Below, one piece after another: positions 51,916 through 61,399 of a DNA stretch of 64,000 bases; positions within the stretch are counted from its first letter, which is position 1; the number at the start of each line of letters is the position of its first letter. Both the position numbers and the translations under genes were made by a program. The notes beneath the pieces were generated by a model. It made no database searches and was not told the DNA's origin. It saw nothing but the letters and a program-made list of their open reading frames with translations. Source of the stretch: Ascoidea rubescens DSM 1968. Its lineage: Eukaryota > Ascomycota > Saccharomycetes > Ascoideales > Ascoideaceae. The stretch is from positions 434,001 through 498,000 of the forward strand of contig NW_017962923.1 of the NCBI RefSeq assembly GCF_001661345.1, written 5' to 3'.

Positions 51916-52249
51916 TTTAAGATAACACGATAAGAGTTGAAAAAGAACCCAAGGAATTGAAACACATAAAAAAATGAAAGAGAAGAAAAAGAAGAAAAAG
52001 AAGGAAAAGAAGGAAAAGAAGAAATTACAGTATTTATACTCAAATAAAAAATAAAAAGAGCAAAAACGAGAATCGGAATTGGGAATTGGGAATTGGAATT
52101 AAGAAGAGGAAAAGAACTAGAAGCATTATAATATGCTGATTAGTGAAAACTTGTGTTTGTGAAAAAGGATTCAGCGGAACAACTTTAATGTTTATTAAAC
52201 CTTCTATTGAGCTATTTACAGGGCAACCAGAACATTTCGAGTGGCTCTT
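51916..52249. other. Intergenic, 334 bp, LPL1 promoter and TIM10 3' end
   Basis: On the minus strand this is a pyrimidine-rich leader (CTTCTTTTCC units, about 51975-52025) before LPL1. No gene seen. Confidence 0.5.
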
Positions 52250-52537
52250 CTATCGCTTGCCCATAAAGGTACCATTCTGGCCCAACTTCTGCATCTGCTC
52301 GCCAACCTTGACGTTGACATCGAAGTATTTGGCAACACACCTGTCGATACAAAGACCTTCATTCTTGTTGATATCGCCCTCGTAGTAGCTGGAGGAAGAA
52401 GTGATGCATTTGGAGTGGCATGTGGAAACTAGCCTGTTGAACATATCTGTGACCATGTCCAACTCTGCTTCAGCAGCAGCAATTTTCTGTTCTGACGAGA
52501 GCTTGGGTTGAGCAGCACCAAAACCAAGAAAAGACAT
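52250..52537 (-). CDS. TIM10: Small TIM chaperone Tim10
   Basis: 95 residues, nearly collinear with yeast Tim10 from MSFLGFG onwards. It has the twin CX3C motif Cys40-X3-Cys44 and Cys63-X3-Cys67 and the flanking helices ([17 protein letters not shown] and [20 protein letters not shown]). Tim9-Tim10 hexamers escort hydrophobic precursors across the mitochondrial intermembrane space. An extra Ser/Tyr stretch (SSSSYY) lies in the loop between the two Cys pairs. It is divergent from ABP1 with a 330-bp shared promoter. Confidence 0.97.
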   Translation of the reverse strand: MSFLGFGAAQPKLSSEQKIAAAEAELDMVTDMFNRLVSTCHSKCITSSSSYYEGDINKNEGLCIDRCVAKYFDVNVKVGEQMQKLGQNGTFMGKR

Positions 52538-52869
52538 TATCGGCAGTAGCTATAGGGAGCAGCATCAACAGAAGCACAGGTAGCAGAGGCGCCGAAATCA
52601 GCAAACGCAGGAAGACCACCGTTGCTCCACAGCTCGGCCCTCCCGTGCAAAATTTGCAAGCACGTGTTGATACCGGAAATCAGCGGCGGTCTGATGCTTT
52701 TCTGCACGTGTAATTTTTTTCCACGCAGACCGGTCACCACGTGTCCTCTTCTCTCGATTCTGCCGCCGTTTAACTCTTGCTCCTATTCCATCTCTTCCTC
52801 GCCCACCTCTTCTTCTCCTGCTTCTTCTGCTTCTTCTGCTTCTTCATCTCCATAGTCAATTCCCTCAAC
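52538..52869. promoter_or_regulatory. Divergent TIM10/ABP1 promoter with three CACGTG sites
   Basis: 332 bp, GC-richer than either gene. CACGTG occurs at 52661-52666, 52705-52710 and 52738-52743. CTTCTG-type tracts flank both starts: 52811-52848 before ABP1, and a CTG/CTTCTG-rich stretch (about 52560-52600, minus strand) before TIM10. In yeasts CACGTG is bound by bHLH factors such as Cbf1; binding here is inferred. Confidence 0.55.
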
Positions 52870-55248
52870 ATGAGTCGCTCAATTGATTTTTCCACTCATG
52901 GTTCCAGAATCACTGAGGTCTACAACTCTGTATTAAATAACGATCCAAATACCTCTTGGTTTATCTTAACCCCATCGCCAAACTCTTCATCTTTGTCTTA
53001 TAGCCCCAATTATACTGGCAATGGTGATATCAACGAATTTCTTGATTCTTTTAAAGATTTAGATTCCTCTAATATCATCTCTTTTGGTTTTATCCGATTG
53101 AAAATCGCCCATTCAAATGTTTTAAAGTTTCTAATCATCGGTTATTGTCCTGACACTGTATCAATTAAATTAAGATCAAATTTCAATTCTTATTTTAATA
53201 AATTACTATCAATTTTAAACCGTTATCATATTCAAGTTCAAATTAGAGATGAAGATGACTTGGATCCAACTGAACTATTAAATAAAGTCACAAATGCCTC
53301 TGGTGCTACCTATTCTTCTCAACCACAATCTTTTTCAAATTCTTCCCCAAAAAAATTCCAATCTTCCTCTTTACCAACCCAACAAAAAAAATCTTCTGTT
53401 CCAATTAACAAAAATCAATTTATCCCCAAACAATCTTTTTCTTCACCTCAAAAACCTTCAACTTCTTTTAAAAACTCTTCCTTCCCAATTAAATCACATT
53501 CAACTTCTTTTAACAATAAAAAGCATACCAGTTCCGACTCAGATAATGATGGTTGGGGCGATGTTGAAAAAGTAGAAGAAAGAGATCTTCTAAAAAACCC
53601 AATCAAACCTGTTCCATCAGCTTACAAACCAATTAACCCCAATAAGATATCCTCCCCAAAATCTATACCTCTAAGTTTTTCTCCAAATTTATCTTTAAAC
53701 TCTCCTAAATCTTCCAAATTTAATAATATCGATAACCAAGATTTATCTGATGATGAAAAAAAATTTAAACAAAAATTAAATATTTTTAATTCAATTGAAA
53801 ATTCAGAATCTTCTAAAACTTCTCAATTACCTCAATCAAAAAAATTATTTTTGTTACCAAAACCAAAGATCGTTAACTCTGTTTCTGATAAATTTAAACC
53901 TGTTCAATCTGCTCCATCCTATAAAAGCTATTCAAATAAAAATTATATTGATAATAAAATTGATCAAAAAGATAAAATCATTTCTGGCGCTTCAAGAAAT
54001 TTTGCTGCTTCAAATGGCAAAACCCCCGCTCAAATATGGGCTGAAAAGCATGGTAAATACGACTCTTCTTTTAAATCTGATTCTCCTGTAAAGTCTTCAT
54101 TAGCAGAAAATAAAAATGAAATCCCTTCAAAAAGAAACGATTTCCAATTTAATAAAATTTCCAATTTAGGTAATAAATTTGATAACTTGTCGGTTAATAG
54201 CACCAATGAAACCGATAATGAAAACACTCATGAAAACACTCATGACAGTATTCATGACAACGAAAGGGTTTCAATTAAAGTTCCAATAGCTGTTACTTCA
54301 ACAAATTCTTCGTCTTTTCTTCCTCCTCCATCTGGCCCATCTATTCCAAAAAGAGATAATTCTTCTTTTCTTCCCCCACCACCTGGTCCATCTCTCCCTA
54401 AAAAAGACAATTCAACCTTTCTTTCTTCTCCAACTAGTCCTTCCAATTTGAAATCTTCCGGTTCCGGTGTTTCTTCAACTCCCCAGCCTCCTTCTTCATT
54501 ACCAAAACGTGAAGAACCCAAGTATGAAGAAATTGATTCTTCATCTGAAGATGAAAATCCTCAACAACTGATAAGTCAACCTCCTCCCCCAGTCTTACCC
54601 TCAAGAACTTATCAATCTGAAGATCCAAAATCGCTTGATCTGTCTAATAAAGTTCCTGCTAAGGATACTACTCCTTCTGTCGCCATAGCTGCAGTTGGTG
54701 TAGCTGCTGTCTCTTCTGTAGTTGCTAACACTGCAGTTAGCTCTTCATCCAAAAATGGAAATACCAATAACATAATTGCTTTTGCTTTATATGATTACGA
54801 TAAATCTGATGAAGATGAAATTGAATTCAAAGAAGGTGAAAAGATTACTGAAATCTTATTTACAGACGCTGATTGGTGGCAAGGTAAAAATGCTAAAGGT
54901 GAAGTTGGTGTATTTCCAAGTGCATATGTTGAATTAGAAAAAAAATTATCCGATGATGAAATTGCTGATAAAATAGCTGAATATCAATCTCAGTTTGAAA
55001 TTGATCAACAAACAGAAGAAGAAAAATCAGAACTTGAGCCTGAAGAAAAAGAACTAATTGCAGGACAAACCGAAACAGATCAATCATGCGTTGCAATATA
55101 TGATTATGCTGCTCAAGAACCAAATGAATTATCATTTAATGATGGAGATAAAATTATCAATGTTGAATTTATTGATGACGATTGGTGGTTAGGTGATTTA
55201 AAAGGTCAAAGAAAATTATTTCCTGCAAATTATGTCAAATTATTGTAA
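52870..55248 (+). CDS. ABP1: Actin-binding protein Abp1 with two SH3 domains
   Basis: 792 residues from ATG 52870 (MSRSIDFSTHG); the frame is open 31 codons further up, but that part is the pyrimidine tract. An ADF-homology domain spans about 1-140. A Ser/Lys/Asn-rich middle follows, with a WGDVEK motif at about 225 and APAQIWAEKHGKY-type sequence (PAQIWAEKHGKY) at about 380, as in Abp1 relatives. Proline-rich stretches (FLPPPSGPSIPKRDN, FLPPPPGPSLPKKDN) come next. Two SH3 domains close the protein: about 634-690 (ALYDYDK, DWWQGKN, GVFPSAYVEL) and 738-791 (AIYDYAAQ, DWWLGD, LFPANYVKLL). Abp1 sits in cortical actin patches and promotes Arp2/3 function in endocytosis. S. cerevisiae Abp1 has one SH3, S. 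pombe two. Confidence 0.95.
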   Translation: MSRSIDFSTHGSRITEVYNSVLNNDPNTSWFILTPSPNSSSLSYSPNYTGNGDINEFLDSFKDLDSSNIISFGFIRLKIAHSNVLKFLIIGYCPDTVSIKLRSNFNSYFNKLLSILNRYHIQVQIRDEDDLDPTELLNKVTNASGATYSSQPQSFSNSSPKKFQSSSLPTQQKKSSVPINKNQFIPKQSFSSPQKPSTSFKNSSFPIKSHSTSFNNKKHTSSDSDNDGWGDVEKVEERDLLKNPIKPVPSAYKPINPNKISSPKSIPLSFSPNLSLNSPKSSKFNNIDNQDLSDDEKKFKQKLNIFNSIENSESSKTSQLPQSKKLFLLPKPKIVNSVSDKFKPVQSAPSYKSYSNKNYIDNKIDQKDKIISGASRNFAASNGKTPAQIWAEKHGKYDSSFKSDSPVKSSLAENKNEIPSKRNDFQFNKISNLGNKFDNLSVNSTNETDNENTHENTHDSIHDNERVSIKVPIAVTSTNSSSFLPPPSGPSIPKRDNSSFLPPPPGPSLPKKDNSTFLSSPTSPSNLKSSGSGVSSTPQPPSSLPKREEPKYEEIDSSSEDENPQQLISQPPPPVLPSRTYQSEDPKSLDLSNKVPAKDTTPSVAIAAVGVAAVSSVVANTAVSSSSKNGNTNNIIAFALYDYDKSDEDEIEFKEGEKITEILFTDADWWQGKNAKGEVGVFPSAYVELEKKLSDDEIADKIAEYQSQFEIDQQTEEEKSELEPEEKELIAGQTETDQSCVAIYDYAAQEPNELSFNDGDKIINVEFIDDDWWLGDLKGQRKLFPANYVKLL

Positions 55249-55561
55249 TATGGCCATATATATATATATGTTTCTATTTTGGTTATTTTTTACGGATTTT
55301 ATGTTGTTTTTTTTGATTTAAAATTAAAAATTTTATAAAATTATATATTGAATAAAGAACAATAAGTGTCAGATGAAAAAAGACACCACAAAAAAAAAAA
55401 GAAAATCATTCTTAAAAAAAGAAAATCATTCTAAAAAAGTGAACAATCATTTATAGCCTTCAAATAAACTGTATATATGTAATTGAAACTGATAAGGAAA
55501 TTAACAAAAAAAAATAAAAACCCAAGAACTAAAAGTGTATTATTATTGAAATTTAAGATAA
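55249..55561. other. Convergent intergenic region, 313 bp
   Basis: AT-rich 3' regions of ABP1 and PRC1, with a short (TA)n run at 55257-55270 and a duplicated AAAGAAAATCATTCT unit at about 55400-55435. No gene. Confidence 0.6.
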
Positions 55562-57175
55562 TTAATAGTCACCAAATGAATAATCACCTGAAATCCATCT
55601 ATTGAACATATCTAATGAAGAATTAGGTTGATCGTAAGGAACCATATGACCTCCATTGAACAACCTCAAGAAAGTAAAATTTTTATAATTTTTAAACTCA
55701 CCAGCTTCTTCGCCATCATTTGTAATAAATTTTTGTAAAGACTTTGCAGAGTATTGAGTGTGATGTTTATATGGCAAATCATTTGACCAAGCGTTATTAC
55801 CTAGCCAATTGCAAATAAAGTCTTTATCACCAGCGTAAATTAGAACAGGTAAATTTTGATTCAAAAGTTTAGTGACAGCGTTGTGATAAGGTTTCATCCA
55901 ATCACCATTAAACAAGAAATTTCTGTTAATATCCATATTACAGCTTTCGTAATAATCGACATCAGCACCAACAGCATTTTTAACAAAATCTTGGTTTAAA
56001 TAATTGTCAATATTTTTCAAGTCTTTGTAACATAAATTACCTTCACAGTCCTTTCTCATATCATAAACGTTTTTACCGGTTCTTTGATAAGCTGAAAAGG
56101 CTTGGTTGTTACAATAAATTGAAGCAGGAACACACGACCAAACAGATTGAGAATTGTAACAAGATTCAATTAACGATAGACATCTTGGTTCGGACTGCAA
56201 CATTTGATCACATTCATCAGGAGTTAGCACCGAAGGTTCACCACCTTCACCACAGGCCATTGGTTCGTAATACTTGTATTGAGTGAGCGGATCAGTTAAA
56301 CCGTTACCAATTAAAACCGATTTGAGGTTGAAATTTAAATTTGAGTTTGGAGCCAATTGTTGATCAAGAATATCAGAAGCAAAAATAGGAATATAATGAC
56401 CAGCATAACTTTCACCAGCAATATGGAAATCTAAATGAGAGTATTGGGGAAATTTGTTAAAAAATAGTTTCAAGAAAGCCAAGACATCCTTTGAAGCTGC
56501 TATAGTGCTTGAAACCGAATTTGAAGAATAAGAGTAACCAACATTAACAGGCTGGTCGAGAAAGATTACAGAAGCATTATTGTTCCAACTAAAGGGGTTT
56601 GAAACAGGTTGTAGTTTTGCATCGATTGAAGAGGAGCCTAGTTCAAAAAATAAGCCAGTTAAAGATGAACAACCTGGACCACCATTCAACCATAAAACAA
56701 TTGGATCATTTTTGGGATCATTTCTACTTTCAAAGAACCAATAGAAAAAATGTTTATCCTCGTCTTGAACATCTAAATAACCCGAGTATTGTTTAACAGT
56801 GTCAACTCCTAAAGAAAGAGGGCCATTCGAATTTATTCTCAAATTGTAATTGGATAGTGTGGGGTCGTTATGGTCAACGAAGGAGTGAGTTGATTCGTAG
56901 TTTGATTTAAAATCTTTGACTATTTTTGCTTTTGAAGAGGTTTTGAATTGCAAATTGGACAAAAGAAAGGGATGGTCCTTTTCTAAAGAGGACCAGATGG
57001 ACCTGATTTCATCGGTAATATACGAGGAAGAAGAGGCAATTCCATCAAGACCCAAAGAGCTGATGAGCTTATCCAACAAGGAATCAGACTTGGGGGCCCA
57101 AGAGAACGGGACCTGAGCACCTAAAACAGCGGAAGAAGAAAGAAGAGCTGAAAGCAAGCAGTTGGACAATCTCAT
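55562..57175 (-). CDS. PRC1: Vacuolar serine carboxypeptidase (carboxypeptidase Y)
   Basis: 537 residues from ATG 57173-57175, which begins a signal peptide ([19 protein letters not shown]). The frame extends 69 codons upstream without support. A short propeptide is followed by the mature enzyme ([20 protein letters not shown]). The oxyanion/substrate motif is [19 protein letters not shown]. The catalytic residues are Ser about 255 ([13 protein letters not shown]), Asp about 451 ([13 protein letters not shown]) and His about 510 ([13 protein letters not shown]). Cysteines for disulphides and several sequons (NNNAS, NKT-like, NFT) are present. CPY is a vacuolar peptidase sorted by Vps10; I see no exact QRPL-type signal. 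TATATAAA on this strand lies at 57275-57282, about 100 bp upstream. Length is close to S. cerevisiae (532 aa). Confidence 0.95.
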   Translation of the reverse strand: MRLSNCLLSALLSSSAVLGAQVPFSWAPKSDSLLDKLISSLGLDGIASSSSYITDEIRSIWSSLEKDHPFLLSNLQFKTSSKAKIVKDFKSNYESTHSFVDHNDPTLSNYNLRINSNGPLSLGVDTVKQYSGYLDVQDEDKHFFYWFFESRNDPKNDPIVLWLNGGPGCSSLTGLFFELGSSSIDAKLQPVSNPFSWNNNASVIFLDQPVNVGYSYSSNSVSSTIAASKDVLAFLKLFFNKFPQYSHLDFHIAGESYAGHYIPIFASDILDQQLAPNSNLNFNLKSVLIGNGLTDPLTQYKYYEPMACGEGGEPSVLTPDECDQMLQSEPRCLSLIESCYNSQSVWSCVPASIYCNNQAFSAYQRTGKNVYDMRKDCEGNLCYKDLKNIDNYLNQDFVKNAVGADVDYYESCNMDINRNFLFNGDWMKPYHNAVTKLLNQNLPVLIYAGDKDFICNWLGNNAWSNDLPYKHHTQYSAKSLQKFITNDGEEAGEFKNYKNFTFLRLFNGGHMVPYDQPNSSLDMFNRWISGDYSFGDY

Positions 57176-57657
57176 AGTTGAAAATGGGACAGATGAAAAC
57201 GATAATCCAGAAAAAAAAGAAAAAAGAAGAAAAGAGAAGAGAAGTGGTTTGAGAAAAGAAAGGAAGTGCAATGGTTTATATAGATAAAGATGGTAATGGA
57301 TTGATAATGGGGTTATTAGCAACCTTATCCAGCGCGCCCGTCCGATTGGCTCCAGCCTAACGTTGGCCGACGCATGGCCCAAAGGAGCAAAATGTTAACA
57401 CTTGCAGGTCGCCACCAAAAACCTCAAAGGGTAATACTACAGCACGTGATTTGTATTACATAAGAATGCACGTGCTAAATCACATGATTACCCAGACGCG
57501 GTTGGAGCCACGTATTTCTTTCTGGCGGAAGCGGGTATAAATAGCGCAGCAGAGGCGGCAGCACCAGGCCTGTTCCTCTTTGCCTTCTTCGTCTTCTTCG
57601 TCTTCTTCGCCTCTCCTACTTTGTTCACCACCGTTGACTCTTTTCTCCAGACTCACA
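57176..57657. promoter_or_regulatory. Divergent PRC1/BFR1 promoter
   Basis: 482 bp with a GC-rich centre. TATATAAA (minus strand, 57275-57282) serves PRC1. TATAAATA (57536-57543) lies about 115 bp before BFR1. CACGTG lies at 57443-57448 and 57469-57474. A TTCTTCGTC pyrimidine tract (57571-57620) precedes the BFR1 start. Confidence 0.6.
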
Positions 57658-59244
57658 ATGCCTGTTTCTCTGTCTGTATCGCTGCTGGAGTTTTCTGATC
57701 ATCGTCTGAACTACCCAAGACCTCAAAGAAAATATGTTAAAGGTCCTGATGCTGCCGCTCACAAGAAAAAATTAGAGGCTGTTTACCAGGAAATCAAATC
57801 AATTGACGAAAAACTTTCAAAACTAAATAACCAAATTTCTAATTTATCCATCAACAATGTCAAATCATCTCAATCCAATGAGCCCCTTTCAAAGGACGAA
57901 TTGAAAAAAAAAATTGATAAATTAAAAACCGACCAAAATACTTATAATTCTAAAAAAACTTCTTTGCAAAACTCTATTCATTCAAATGAATTGGAATTGA
58001 AAAAGAAAATTGCAGATTTAAACAACTTGAAATCTGGTTCTAAATTGTATAAAACTTATAACTTTAAATCTATTGATCAAATTAATGATAAAATTGCCGA
58101 AATTCAATCCTTATTGGATTCCGGCAGTTTAAAAATTGTTGATGAAAAAAAAAAATTAAAAGAAATTAACTCTCTTAAAAAATTTAAATTAGATTTTAAT
58201 AATTTTGATTCTCATCAAAAAAAAATTGATGCTCAATCATCCGAAATAAGTGAGCTAAAATCAGCCTTGACAACTTTAAATAAATCTTATAATATTAATC
58301 AAATTAATTCTCAATTTTCAGATTATAAATCCCAATTACAATCAATTTATGATTCAAATCGCTCTTCCTATTTGAAGAAAAACACTTTAATTGAATCAAA
58401 AAGATCTTTGATAAATGAAAAAAATACAAAGTACGATCAATTATCCACTTTAAAGAAAAATTATGATCTTTCTTACTCAAAATTTTTAAAAGATTTAAAA
58501 TCAGAACAAAAAAGATATCAATCTAAAGAAAAAATCTTAGTAAAATTATCAAATTTATTTGAAAAGAAAAAAAATGTTCAAAATGACTTATTAATTTATA
58601 AAAACAAAGGCTTATTAATTCAAAATTTAATTCGTTACTTTGCTAATTTAATCAACAAAAAATTACCAGATGATCTTTTAAACAATCTTAATTCCAATAA
58701 CAATAACATTAGTACTATCAACCATATAGATGACACTATTAACAAAAACATCCCAAAAAGAAAAATCGAAATGTATGATGATTTACAAATCATTAAAAAA
58801 GATCAAGAAATATTTTTTAAAGGTTCAAAGACTTCAAAAAAAAATAAACATAAAAATAATTCAAAGAATCATAATCAAAATTCTTCTGCTTCGTCATCCA
58901 AATTTACTTTAGAGCCTGATATACTATTGGGTTTGTCCGAATTAAACATTACCGTTCCTCTATCTAAAGATGATTGTGATAGAGTTATCGATGAATTAAT
59001 TCAAGCTTTAGATAATTTCAAAAAATTAGATGAAAATAACTCAAATGATGAAAAATTTGTCAAATTGAATCTTAAATTGAAAAAAATTGATCAAGAAATT
59101 CAACAACTTGAACTTGAAAAATCAAATCTTGAAAACAATATTCTAAATAAAGACAATGATTCAGATTCAGATTCAAATTCAAATGATTCCAAAAACGACA
59201 ATGTTAATTCAAACGATTCCAAGAAAGAAGATGTTGATCCTTAA
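57658..59244 (+). CDS. BFR1: Bfr1-type mRNP/ER-associated coiled-coil protein
   Basis: 528 residues from ATG 57658; an upstream in-frame start within the pyrimidine tract is rejected. The N-terminus (PRPQRKYVKGPDAAAHKKKL) resembles the Bfr1 start (FKRPDVSVRDKKL) after about 20 extra residues. Coiled coil covers about 40-330. The C-terminal block FTLEPDILLGLSELNITVPL (about 417-436) matches the Bfr1 signature. The tail is Asn/Asp/Ser-rich. Bfr1 associates with polysomes and Scp160 at the ER and affects secretion and P-bodies. The match to S. cerevisiae (470 aa) extends over the full length with small inserts. Confidence 0.88.
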   Translation: MPVSLSVSLLEFSDHRLNYPRPQRKYVKGPDAAAHKKKLEAVYQEIKSIDEKLSKLNNQISNLSINNVKSSQSNEPLSKDELKKKIDKLKTDQNTYNSKKTSLQNSIHSNELELKKKIADLNNLKSGSKLYKTYNFKSIDQINDKIAEIQSLLDSGSLKIVDEKKKLKEINSLKKFKLDFNNFDSHQKKIDAQSSEISELKSALTTLNKSYNINQINSQFSDYKSQLQSIYDSNRSSYLKKNTLIESKRSLINEKNTKYDQLSTLKKNYDLSYSKFLKDLKSEQKRYQSKEKILVKLSNLFEKKKNVQNDLLIYKNKGLLIQNLIRYFANLINKKLPDDLLNNLNSNNNNISTINHIDDTINKNIPKRKIEMYDDLQIIKKDQEIFFKGSKTSKKNKHKNNSKNHNQNSSASSSKFTLEPDILLGLSELNITVPLSKDDCDRVIDELIQALDNFKKLDENNSNDEKFVKLNLKLKKIDQEIQQLELEKSNLENNILNKDNDSDSDSNSNDSKNDNVNSNDSKKEDVDP

Positions 59245-61399
59245 AATTATTCATCGATTCTTTCTTTTCATTACTCTTATAATATTTTTCTTTCACTTTT
59301 CAAGCAATCTGTAAATTTTTTTTACTCTACGTTTTTTTGTTTTAAGCATGTTAAAAAAATAAACTTAAAATTTTCTTTAATCCTTCATTTTTTTTTAAAT
59401 TTTCATTTTTTTAATTTTGATGCTTAAATTTTCTAAAATTCTATTTATTCTTTTCGTTGTATTTTTTTCTTGATTTATTTGGCTAAAATACCAACAAAAA
59501 TTTGTACATTTTTTTCTTAATACACACAGACTATAAAAACATTTCAACTACAGCTGAATAACTGCAAAATCATCGAGTTTAGTGTTTGATGTTTATTCTG
59601 GATATAAACTTTTCTTTGTAATTGATTATATAATTCAGTTTCTCGCTTAGTTTCAGGCTGGTGCTTGTTATTGGTTTTTAAACTTGATTCTCACTTTCTT
59701 CACTAGGATTAGAACAAAACAGATCCTTATAACTCTTTATACTATTCAATATTGTTGGGTTGAGATTCAAATATCTGATCAAAATTACGGCTAGATCAGT
59801 GGTTTATTTGATTGATATACTATCAGTTTCAGGCCATATTTGAATCTAAAAACATCAATGGCTTTATTAAAAGCAAATAAATAAGATTTGCTCATAAATT
59901 ACTTTTGATTGAAAATATCCAAGCTATATGGATTATTCAGGATTAATAAGAAAATGAAATTTTTTTCCAACTTGCTGTCTTGTATAAAATAACTAAAAAC
60001 ATTAGTTTTGAAAATGCTATCTTTATGAGCCGAGAGGTAAAATCAATTCCAATTCCAAAACTCGTTAAAAAATTATAATGAGGATATAAAGTGAGGTGAT
60101 TTTCCAAGTTGATAGTCTATTCAATCATCGAACCATGAGTATCTTGAACTTTTGATGTGTTAAAATTCTTATCTCGCAACAAGACGTCGCTAATGTTTTT
60201 GCTAATTGCCTTTATTTTATCAAGTTTTCAAAAACTATCTTCTTATTTTAAAGAATTTCCGCTATATCTAGAAAATAAGTTAACCTACAAATTGTGTATG
60301 GAACTGATGAAAATGTTTTAAATTTCCATGGAGCCTACTGGGTGCTCAAAATCAATCACAAAACTTATTGCCATTCATGAATTTCAAAAATAATTTACTC
60401 TTATTAAAACTTGATCTTTTATCTCAAGAAATGATCAATTTTTTTATTTTGTTATTATAACAAGTTTTCCAAGAAAATCATGTTTTTGGTCTATATTAGA
60501 ATGTTGACCAATTAATATTGAAAATAATATTTTTAATTATTAAGCTAAACATTTTAATATTGTTTTTACAATATTAAATATATATCTATCTTCCTAAGTC
60601 TACTTTATTGCTGACTGCTGGAAATAAAGATTTCTTTATTTTTAACAAAATATTTCTTTACTTTTTTTTTAAAGCAGTAACTTATTTTGAAGTTTGCAAA
60701 TAGTCCATTTGAAATCAATAAGACACAATCTTAGAGTTTTGAATTTATGGCAAAATTTTATTTGTTTCCATATATTAATATCGAATTTTTAGCTTTATCT
60801 TTTTTGGTTAAATTTCTTAAGAGTTAGAGGTTGATTTGAAAATTCAATTACTTTTAAAGCCTAGTGATATCAATTGTGAATTGATAAAAATATAATATTT
60901 AAATTTTATCTATTTGTAAATTTTTTTTATGATTACTTGAAAGAGTGAAAATACTGAATTTTTAATATAATAACTAGATAAACAAAATATTTCGCAATAA
61001 AAGTTTGGGAAAAAATAAAAGAATTGTCTCTCAATTTACTAAAAAGTGCCTTTTACAAATCATTTGCAAACAAAATATGAATTAATTTACTTCAACAGAT
61101 TTTGATGATATTTTAGGCTTTTCAAATTAACTTTGGGAAACATAACCTAGCAATTCATAGCAGTGCCTTTTCTTGGGTGGTTTCAATTTTTTTTTTTTTT
61201 TTGAATTTATATCAATTTACTGCTTAAATGAATAAGTTTAGATAAAACAAAGGAGGGAAATGATTCAAATTTCTTTAAAGTGTCTCATTTGTTGAAATTG
61301 ATATAAAAGGACACAAGTTTTTTTGCCTTTTTTGTCTTACTTCTTATATTGTTTTGGTTTGATAAAGAAAAAATAACAGTAAGAATTTAAACTGCAAAG
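59245..61399. other. Empty AT-rich region, 2.15 kb
   Basis: No open frame of useful length on either strand. Short stretches (for example minus strand about 59705-59830, LAVILIRYLNLNPTILNSIK) look as if they could be old coding sequence, but nothing is identifiable. The last 100 bp contains the TATA box of the subtilase gene. Confidence 0.55.
61302..61309 (+). promoter_or_regulatory. TATA box of the subtilase gene
   Basis: TATAAAAG about 90 bp before the ATG at 61400, after an AT-rich stretch with a 14-T run (about 61188). Confidence 0.65.

Noticed and set aside
57176-57382. 69-codon N-terminal extension of carboxypeptidase Y
   Set aside because: Would bury the signal peptide; the TATA box and leader lie within it.
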